The notes beneath the pieces are model-generated. The model saw only the letters and a program-made list of their open reading frames with translations. It had not been told where the DNA came from and searched no databases. From positions 1-11,809 of the forward strand of contig JAFADY010000002.1 of NCBI GenBank assembly GCA_023424395.1: a stretch of 11,809 bases of DNA. Direction: 5' to 3'. Every line of letters starts with the position of its first letter. Positions within the stretch are counted from its first letter, which is position 1. The position numbers and the translations under genes were made by a program. Source of the DNA: Bacteroidota bacterium. Its GTDB lineage: Bacteria > Bacteroidota > Bacteroidia > Bacteroidales > Dysgonomonadaceae. Shown here piece by piece: positions 7,090 to 11,809 of this stretch.

Positions 7090-8175
7090 ATGAAAAAGAC
7101 ACCTTTTACCGATAAACATATCACATTAGGAGCAAAAATGCATGAATTCGCCGGTTATAATATGCCCATAGAATACTCCGGCATCACCGATGAACACTTG
7201 ACCGTTGTTAACGGCGTAGGTGTTTTCGATGTTTCACACATGGGCGAATTTTGGGTGAAAGGCCCAAAAGCGCTCGAATTTGTTCAAAAGGTGGGCACCA
7301 ACGATGCTGCTGCTATTCCTGTCGGGAAAATACAATACACTTGTTTTACCAATGAAAGTGGCGGAATACTTGATGATTACCTGCTTTATCATTTCGAAGA
7401 AGATAAATATCTGATGGTTGTGAATGCAGCCAATATCGAAAAAGATTGGGCTTGGTGCCAAAAGCAAAACACGATGGATGCAACGCTCGAAAATGCTTCC
7501 GACCATACAGCTCAGTTGGCCGTACAAGGCCCGAAAGCGCAAGCTACGCTTCAGAAATTGACAGAAATAGATTTATCAGCAGTTCCTTATTACACTTTCG
7601 TTACCGGAAAGATTGCCGGCGTTGACAATGTAATTATTTCAAACACGGGTTATACCGGAGCGGGAGGCTTTGAACTGTATTTTTATCCCGAACATGGAAT
7701 GCAGATTTGGGACGCAATATTTGAAGCCGGTGAAGAGTTCGGCATTAAACCAATCGGTTTGGGTGCGCGCGACACACTTCGCCTCGAAATGGGATTCTGC
7801 CTTTACGGCCATGAACTCGATGAGAAAACCACGCCCCTGCAAGCCGGATTGGGTTGGATTACGAAATTTGTCGATAACAAACCATTTGTCGGCAGAGCCG
7901 TCCTCGAAGAGGAAAAAGCATTGGGCGTGCCCCGCAAATTATGTGGCTTTACATTAAAGGAAAGAGGCATTCCGCGTCAGGGATACGAAATAGTGAATGC
8001 CAATAATGAAATTATTGGAACCGTAACATCAGGCACTATGTCGCCTGTGTTAAAATCGGGAGTCGGCCTCGGCTATGTTCAACCCGAATATGCGAGAGCG
8101 GGAACAGAGATTTTTATCAAAATTCGCAACAAAAACCTTCCTGCAGAGGTTATTAAGTTACCTTTCAGAAAATAA
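7090..8175 (+). CDS. gcvT: Aminomethyltransferase, glycine cleavage system T protein
   Basis: A 361-residue enzyme that takes the aminomethyl group from the lipoyl arm of GcvH, releases ammonia and passes the one-carbon unit to tetrahydrofolate. Family landmarks run in order: FDVSHMGEF (46-54), SGGILDDYLLY with the conserved aspartates D95/D96, AVQGPKAQ, NTGYTGAGGFELYF, GARDTLRLEMGFCLYGHELDE, PLQAGLGWITKF, and the C-terminal barrel motif IGTVTSGTMSPVLKSGVGLGYV. Length fits bacterial GcvT (about 360-370). The frame is open further upstream inside pepT, but those codons are out of frame with pepT and lack family similarity; MKKTPFTDKH at 7090 is the start. gcvH and gcvP are not in the window, so the system is split, as is common. 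No glycine riboswitch fits in the 17-bp gap; expression likely follows pepT. Confidence 0.96.
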   Translation: MKKTPFTDKHITLGAKMHEFAGYNMPIEYSGITDEHLTVVNGVGVFDVSHMGEFWVKGPKALEFVQKVGTNDAAAIPVGKIQYTCFTNESGGILDDYLLYHFEEDKYLMVVNAANIEKDWAWCQKQNTMDATLENASDHTAQLAVQGPKAQATLQKLTEIDLSAVPYYTFVTGKIAGVDNVIISNTGYTGAGGFELYFYPEHGMQIWDAIFEAGEEFGIKPIGLGARDTLRLEMGFCLYGHELDEKTTPLQAGLGWITKFVDNKPFVGRAVLEEEKALGVPRKLCGFTLKERGIPRQGYEIVNANNEIIGTVTSGTMSPVLKSGVGLGYVQPEYARAGTEIFIKIRNKNLPAEVIKLPFRK

Positions 8176-8190
8176 AAACTGCAAAAATCC

Positions 8191-8337
8191 AAGAGGCTGT
8201 CGCAAAAGTAAAATCTGGTATTAAATTGTTTCCCGATAACTATCGGGATCACTTCGTTCAGAATTCGAAGAATCGCCCTTAGGCAATGACAATATGAAAC
8301 TACAGTGGTATTTACCGTACTTTTGATACAGCTTCTT
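8191..8337. repeat. 147-bp inverted-repeat element, MITE or IS remnant-like
   Basis: The ends are imperfect inverted repeats: AAGAGGCTGTCGCAAAAGTA (8191-8210) against the complement of 8318-8337 (AAGAAGCTGTATCAAAAGTA), 17 of 20 positions identical. Inside are a perfect 8-bp palindrome, TCCCGATA-AC-TATCGGGA (8231-8248), and a weaker CTTCG/CGAAG stem (8252-8256, 8266-8270). There is no ORF. GAGGCTGT...CAAAAGT ends recall the tips of Bacteroidales insertion sequences (my recollection, not checked), and the interior resembles widespread intergenic repeats with ATCACTTCGTTC and GCAATGACA. No convincing target-site duplication is seen, so ends and mobility are uncertain. It fills most of the 233-bp gap between gcvT and the flippase-like gene. 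Confidence 0.6.
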
Positions 8338-8374
8338 TTTTATTAATAAAAAGACAAAGTATTTAAATTGTTAT

Positions 8375-8382
8375 TACTTTTG
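8375..8382 (+). promoter_or_regulatory. Candidate -7 element for the flippase-like gene
   Basis: TACTTTTG fits TAnnTTTG and lies 26 bp before the ATG at 8409. A -33 TTG is not found at the expected spacing. The same octamer also occurs in the right arm of the inverted-repeat element (8318-8325), so a second start there is possible. Confidence 0.45.
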
Positions 8383-8408
8383 CGGAATAAACCACGTTTG
8401 AATATAAA

Positions 8409-9407
8409 ATGAGCAAAGCCAAAATTGCCACCAATTTATTTTTTCTGCTCGGATTGATTATTTTGGGTTTCATGATCTATAAAACCGGAATAGATGTAAT
8501 CTGGAACAACATCAAACTTACCGGATGGTGGTTTATAGGCATTATCGGAATTTGGGCGGTTGTATATTTCATCAATGCTCTTTCGTTTCACATAATTATA
8601 AGAGACGGCAGTCAGGAAGCAGAGTCTATAGGTTTTCTGAAAACTTTTAAACTCACCATCAGCGGCTATGCCATAAACCTTGTTACGCCTTTTGGTTTAA
8701 TGGGCGGTGAGCCCTATAAAATTATAGAACTTCAGAAAGTGTTGGGTTTTCAAAAAGCTACTTCAACGGTTCTTTTGTATATGATGATGCATTTTGTGTC
8801 TCATTTTATCTTCTGGATGGTGTCTATTCCCTTGCTTTTTCTCATTGTTTCCAATGTATCGGTTTCTGTAAGGATTATTTTGGCCGTTGCGGCTATAGCT
8901 TCATTGTTATTGCTCTATTGGTCTTTTACGGTTTACTCAAAGGGATTTGTCAGCAAAGCATTGTCAATAGCGGCAAAAGTTCCTTTAATGGGAAAAAAGG
9001 TGAAAAAATACAAGCAAAAGAATATGGAAAAAATACTTCAGATGGATGACCTTATTGCAGATCTGTATAAAAACAGGAAAAGGGATTTTATCGCATCGCT
9101 TTCGCTGGAGTTATTTGCCAGATTTTTCCTCTGCATAGAAATTATTTTTATGATGCACGCGATCGGAAAATCCGTTACTTATGCACAAAGCATCATAGTA
9201 GAGTCCGTTACGTCAATGGTAGGAAACTTATTCTTTTTTATGCCGATGCAATTAGGTGCACGCGAAGGAGGATTTATCTTAGTTTTCGGAATTTTATCCT
9301 TACCGGTTGCCAATGCGGTTTATGTAAGTTTATGTATTCGGATTCGTGAACTCTTTTGGACATTATTCGGATTGGGATTAATACAGGTAGGGGCACGAAA
9401 ATCTTAA
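8409..9407 (+). CDS. Flippase-like integral membrane protein (LPG synthase TM domain family)
   Basis: A 332-residue polytopic inner-membrane protein of the UPF0104/lysylphosphatidylglycerol synthase TM family (the flippase-like half of MprF, also AglD-like proteins). About eight hydrophobic segments are visible, roughly at residues 8-25, 38-62, 85-102, 118-147, 152-176, 225-250, 258-285 and 293-328, with a basic cytosolic loop (KKVKKYKQKNMEKI) near 195-210. Family motifs present are NLVTPFGLMGGEPYKI after the second segment and PMQLGAREGGFILVFG near the C-terminus. The catalytic aminoacyl-transferase domain of MprF is absent, so it should not make lysyl-PG itself; the family is thought to move lipids or lipid-linked substrates, but the substrate here is unknown. 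The ATG at 8409 is the first in frame. It converges with the SDR gene across a 27-bp gap with no visible terminator. Confidence 0.85.
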   Translation: MSKAKIATNLFFLLGLIILGFMIYKTGIDVIWNNIKLTGWWFIGIIGIWAVVYFINALSFHIIIRDGSQEAESIGFLKTFKLTISGYAINLVTPFGLMGGEPYKIIELQKVLGFQKATSTVLLYMMMHFVSHFIFWMVSIPLLFLIVSNVSVSVRIILAVAAIASLLLLYWSFTVYSKGFVSKALSIAAKVPLMGKKVKKYKQKNMEKILQMDDLIADLYKNRKRDFIASLSLELFARFFLCIEIIFMMHAIGKSVTYAQSIIVESVTSMVGNLFFFMPMQLGAREGGFILVFGILSLPVANAVYVSLCIRIRELFWTLFGLGLIQVGARKS

Positions 9408-9434
9408 GTTCTTATCTTCCTCGCGCCTTCTTCA

Positions 9435-10178
9435 TCAAACATATATCATTTTCTTGGTCATTCCGCCATCAACGGTAAAGTTTTGTCCGGTTATAAAACT
9501 GTTTGATTCATCCATCAGAAAAATTACCATTTGAGCAATATCGTTCGCATTTCCCACCCTTCCTGCAGGGTGTTGGTCATGGTCGGCTTTCGATAATTTT
9601 TCTTGTTGTGCTTCTTTTCTTTTTCTTATGGCAGAAACATCTATCCATCCCGGGCTTATGCTGTTTACGCGCACATGGGGAGATAAACTCATGGCCATGG
9701 CATGAGTGAGTGAGTAAATACCTCCTTTGCTGGCTGAATAGGATTCCGTGTCGGGCTCAGATTGAAATGCCCTTGTGGAGCACATATTCACAATACTTCC
9801 GTTGGTCTCTTTCAGATGAGGGGCACAAAATTTAGAACATAAAAATGTCCCTGTCAGGTTGGTTCCGATAGCCCTGTTCCATTCTTCTAACGTAAGTTCC
9901 GCCATTGGTTTAAAAATACCGATGGCTGCGTTGTTAACAAGTCCGTAAATAGAATTGAATTTCTTTAACGACGCCCTGACCGATGAGCGAACGCTCACCT
10001 CGCTTGAAACGTCGGTAACGAAAAAAGCACTGCGTTTTTTGTCGAAATGAGGTTTTATTTCTTCCATGGCTTCGTTATCGATGTCGAAAATAGATATTTG
10101 ATATCCAGCTTTCATCAATGCATAAGACACGATGAGCCCTATTCCTTGTGCTCCGCCTGTAACAATAATGTGTTTCAT
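9435..10178 (-). CDS. SDR family NAD(P)-dependent oxidoreductase
   Basis: A 247-residue classical short-chain dehydrogenase/reductase. From the start MKHIIVTGG, the cofactor motif TGGAQGIG is at 7-14, an acidic residue D32 ends beta-2 (favouring NAD over NADP), NNAA is at 82-85, and the catalytic tetrad N107-S134-Y147-K151 is complete (YSASK). The C-terminus has VNSISPGWIDVS and the usual ITGQNFTVDGGMTKKM. The substrate cannot be told; sugar alcohols, hydroxy acids or other secondary alcohols are all possible. The frame also permits ATGs at 10197-10199 and 10182-10184; the one at 10176-10178 was chosen because the glycine-rich motif normally begins within about ten residues of the start. It lies 14-35 bp after the small secreted-protein gene on the same strand, with no terminator between, suggesting a two-gene transcript. 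Confidence 0.9.
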   Translation of the reverse strand: MKHIIVTGGAQGIGLIVSYALMKAGYQISIFDIDNEAMEEIKPHFDKKRSAFFVTDVSSEVSVRSSVRASLKKFNSIYGLVNNAAIGIFKPMAELTLEEWNRAIGTNLTGTFLCSKFCAPHLKETNGSIVNMCSTRAFQSEPDTESYSASKGGIYSLTHAMAMSLSPHVRVNSISPGWIDVSAIRKRKEAQQEKLSKADHDQHPAGRVGNANDIAQMVIFLMDESNSFITGQNFTVDGGMTKKMIYV

Positions 10179-10213
10179 AATCATTCGTTTTTGATACATA
10201 GGAAAATGCGAAA

Positions 10214-10666
10214 TTAAAAAACTTTTATTTCATCATAAAAAGGCGCTCTGCCGATAAGGATGTGAAATCCCAAACTGAATCCTTTAAAATCTGAACCTCT
10301 AAAGGGAAAACTGTATCCGAATTTTAAATGCGCCAAATTAAAGAAAGTGAGTCCAACACTTGGTTTTACGTTTTTAGTAGATACCGATATTTCGGTAAGC
10401 AGAAAATGTTTCCATGTTTTTGTTAAATGTGCTTCGGGAGAAAGTGCGAATTTTCCGTTTTCTCCGTACAAGTATGTTCCTAATCCGATATTGAGAGGCC
10501 CGTGTTTGTTTTCTCCTTCATTGCCGTCTATCCTGTAATCTACTCCAACAAAGCCGGAGTGTTTTTGCATATAATCATAACCCAAGTTTAAAGCAAGTTT
10601 GTTTTGGCCAATGCCGTTAAAGGATACAAGCACAGCAAATATGATCAATGAAATTTTTTTCTTCAT
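10214..10666 (-). CDS. Unrecognised small secreted or outer-membrane beta-rich protein
   Basis: A 150-residue protein that I do not recognise. It begins with a clear signal peptide (MKKKISLIIFAVLVSFNGIGQ, cleavage near residue 20). The mature part is ~130 residues of short alternating beta-strand-like segments: KLALNLGYDYMQK, GFVGVDYRI, PLNIGLGTYLY, FALSPEAHLTKTW, HFLLTEISVSTK, VKPSVGLTFFNLAHLKFGYSFPF, and FKGFSLGFHILIG. The aromatic and glycine pattern suggests a small outer-membrane barrel of about eight strands, but this is inference; it lacks a typical C-terminal aromatic end and has no T9SS domain. The frame also allows an ATG three codons earlier; MKKK is preferred as a standard signal-peptide start. 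A TATCTTTG promoter lies 17 bp upstream. The SDR gene follows closely on the same strand. Confidence 0.75.
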   Translation of the reverse strand: MKKKISLIIFAVLVSFNGIGQNKLALNLGYDYMQKHSGFVGVDYRIDGNEGENKHGPLNIGLGTYLYGENGKFALSPEAHLTKTWKHFLLTEISVSTKNVKPSVGLTFFNLAHLKFGYSFPFRGSDFKGFSLGFHILIGRAPFYDEIKVF

Positions 10667-10682
10667 ACAGAGCAATTTATTA

Positions 10683-10710
10683 CAAAGATAAAATTTTTCT
10701 GTTATTGCAA
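10683..10710 (-). promoter_or_regulatory. Promoter for the small secreted protein-SDR pair
   Basis: On the minus strand TTG (10710-10708), a 17-bp spacer and TATCTTTG (10690-10683) precede the ATG at 10666. The -7 is exact; the spacer is slightly shorter than the usual 19-21 bp. Confidence 0.6.
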
Positions 10711-10746
10711 TGATTTGTCTGAAATTTATCTGGTTGGCGTAATTTA

Positions 10747-10780
10747 TTTTTGTGTATTAATCAAAAATAAATTATCTTTG
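10747..10780 (+). promoter_or_regulatory. Promoter of tRNA-Arg (-33 TTTTTG, 20 bp, -7 TATCTTTG)
   Basis: TTTTTG at 10747-10752, exactly 20 bp of A/T-rich spacer, then TATCTTTG at 10773-10780. Both boxes and spacing match the Bacteroidota consensus. The mature tRNA begins 12 bp after the -7 box, so the 5' leader is very short. Confidence 0.8.
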
Positions 10781-10792
10781 CAGGCACAAAAT

Positions 10793-10866
10793 GGCTCCGT
10801 GGCTCAACTGAATAGAGCATCTGACTACGGATCAGAAGGTTACAGGTTTGAATCCTGTCGGAGTCA
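10793..10866 (+). tRNA. tRNA-Arg (anticodon ACG)
   Basis: A 74-nt complete cloverleaf. The acceptor GGCTCCG pairs with CGGAGTC (one G-U), the D stem is GCTC/GAGC, and the anticodon stem TCTGA/TCAGA closes the loop CTACGGA with anticodon ACG. The variable loop has 5 nt, and the T stem ACAGG/CCTGT has loop TTTGAAT. The discriminator is A. Only CC and not CCA follows in the DNA, so the 3' CCA must be completed enzymatically. ACG is the usual arginine isoacceptor whose wobble A is deaminated to inosine to read CGU, CGC and CGA. The T loop starts TTT instead of the commoner TTC. Confidence 0.96.
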
Positions 10867-10869
10867 CCT

Positions 10870-10896
10870 AAAAACCCGCTCTTGGCGGGTTTTTTA
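10870..10896. terminator. Bidirectional terminator shared by tRNA-Arg and recQ
   Basis: The stem CCCGC (10875-10879) / GCGGG (10885-10889) has a 5-nt loop and is extended by A-run 10870-10874 pairing with T-run 10890-10895. On plus it ends the tRNA transcript, starting only 3 nt after the mature 3' end. On minus it immediately follows the recQ stop codon, whose TAA (10896-10894) is embedded in the T/A tract. Confidence 0.88.
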
Positions 10897-11809
10897 TTTT
10901 ATGAGTTCTATTTCATCGTCTTTCAACAAAAGTTGCCCCTGATCTATTAAAAATCGGGTAACGGAAATAACTTTTTCGTTTTTAAATGCCGGAACCGATT
11001 CTACCAAATCATTCAACCTTTTTGGAGAATTTTCGTGAAGCGAAGCTTTTATTTGTTCTTCAATGGCTTTAAATTCGTAATTCGATAATCCTGTTTCGTT
11101 TTTCTTTAAACAATAATCGCATTTTCCGCAATCCTTCGGATCCCTTTCATCAAAGTATATCAAAAGCATTCTGCTGCGGCAAACCTGTTGGGTTTCGACA
11201 TAATCCAACATGGAACGGACCCGTTTTTCAAATCGCCGCTTACGTTCTTCATATGCCGATTTTGGTATACGAAGAAATTTTTTTTCTTCGCGAGGATACG
11301 TAAATGAAATAAACGGAGTTTGTTTTTGAGGCACGTAACGGATGTATCGGCTTTTTGATAAACTCACCAGCATATCATAGATTTCTTGCCTCGTGTTTCC
11401 CGTTCTTGTTGCCAAGAATGATTCATCGATGTACACTTCATCGGAAAATACGCCGGTGTAATTTCTCAAAATAGCGTGTATAATTTCATCGAATGCTTTA
11501 TCGAGGTTCAAAGAATACAATTCATCCCGATAAACCAAAAAACTCACCCGAGAACGAGCGTCTATTTCATCGGTATATTCAATATATCCGGAAAGTTCAA
11601 GTATTTTTAACGCATGATGGGTTTGCAGGTAGGGTAGTTTAAAATTATTGCAAAATTCATGTAACCCGAAATCGTAAACGTCATCCAATCCAAAGCCTAC
11701 GGCTATTTGAAAATAATTGCACAATGCCTCGTAAACCCGCACAATGAAATCTTTTTTCGGAAATGAGTCGGTAATTCTTTTCTTCAACTTTGCGCTATCG
11801 GCTTTTGTG
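10894..11809 (-). CDS. recQ: RecQ family ATP-dependent DNA helicase, C-terminal part (start outside the window)
   Basis: The last ~305 residues of a RecQ helicase whose helicase core lies beyond the right edge. The frame is open to the window end, and the TTG at 11785-11787 is just an internal leucine codon. Visible landmarks: RVYEALCNYFQIAVGFG, a winged-helix-like segment (FCNNFKLPYLQTHHALKILELSGYIEYTDE), a linker region, then the four zinc-binding cysteines encoded at 11179-11181, 11128-11130, 11119-11121 and 11110-11112 (QVCRSRMLLIYFDE ... CGKCDYC). A short C-terminal region follows (LNDLVESVPAFKNEKVISVTRFLIDQGQLLLKDDEIELI). There is no HRDC domain. This order matches the shorter (about 630-residue) RecQ form I know from Bacteroidota, which unwinds recombination and stalled-fork intermediates. 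The stop lies inside the terminator shared with the tRNA. Confidence 0.9.
   Translation of the reverse strand, partial: TKADSAKLKKRITDSFPKKDFIVRVYEALCNYFQIAVGFGLDDVYDFGLHEFCNNFKLPYLQTHHALKILELSGYIEYTDEIDARSRVSFLVYRDELYSLNLDKAFDEIIHAILRNYTGVFSDEVYIDESFLATRTGNTRQEIYDMLVSLSKSRYIRYVPQKQTPFISFTYPREEKKFLRIPKSAYEERKRRFEKRVRSMLDYVETQQVCRSRMLLIYFDERDPKDCGKCDYCLKKNETGLSNYEFKAIEEQIKASLHENSPKRLNDLVESVPAFKNEKVISVTRFLIDQGQLLLKDDEIELIK

Noticed and set aside
8176..8408. Possible riboswitch or leader RNA upstream of the flippase-like gene
   Set aside because: The pairing is better explained by terminal inverted repeats of a mobile-type element, and the candidate -7 box at 8375 lies downstream of it, so it would not be in the mRNA leader.
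10715..10942. A 75-codon plus-strand open frame reading NGSVAQLNRASDYGSEG and similar
   Set aside because: This peptide is the well-known artefact of translating a tRNA gene; the frame lies over tRNA-Arg, its promoter and its terminator.
1..11809. CRISPR array, prophage, toxin-antitoxin or defence system
   Set aside because: No regularly spaced direct repeats, integrase, transposase, nuclease-antitoxin pair or other such genes are visible on either strand.

Overview
The window looks like a chromosomal segment from a Bacteroidota species, most likely of the order Bacteroidales. Three lines of evidence support this. Two proteins end in type IX secretion (T9SS) sorting domains with the YPNP signature. 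Signal peptides end in FSQ or SAQ. At least five genes on both strands are preceded by the Bacteroidota -7 element TATCTTTG/TAnnTTTG rather than a sigma70 -10 box. The protein set (RecQ without a visible HRDC domain, anaerobic sulfatase-maturase type radical SAM enzyme, peptidase T, GcvT) suits an anaerobic or facultative member. I could not assign a genus.

Layout. Positions 1-3788 (+) hold an envelope/secretion cluster: the end of a T9SS cargo protein, a secreted TolB-like beta-propeller, and a large multidomain T9SS-exported N-acetylmuramoyl-L-alanine amidase. The last two genes overlap by 1 bp. A bidirectional terminator separates them from a convergent radical SAM sulfatase-maturase-type gene (3843-5075, -). 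That gene is divergent from a small DoxX-family membrane protein (5161-5577, +). A 16-bp hairpin then precedes a gene that is not protein-coding: a convincing small bacterial SRP RNA on the minus strand (about 5641-5740), with its own -33/-7 promoter and terminal T-run. Next come pepT and gcvT (+, probably one transcript), then a 233-bp gap containing a 147-bp inverted-repeat element resembling a MITE or IS remnant, then a flippase-like (LPG synthase TM) membrane protein (8409-9407, +).

On the minus strand follow an SDR oxidoreductase and an unrecognised small secreted beta-rich protein, probably one operon read from a promoter near 10683-10710. A tRNA-Arg(ACG) gene (+) with an excellent promoter faces the 3' end of a RecQ helicase gene (-) that runs off the right edge. 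The tRNA and recQ share one bidirectional terminator.

How the genes work together: only the first three genes look like a functional set, acting on the cell wall or envelope through Sec plus T9SS export. The rest are mainly housekeeping genes (protein targeting, peptide and glycine catabolism, repair, translation) with no evident shared pathway. I found no CRISPR array, phage, defence island or clearly new multigene system. The most useful observations are the SRP RNA with a non-GGAA apical loop, the inverted-repeat element upstream of the flippase gene, and the related C-terminal modules in the two T9SS proteins.
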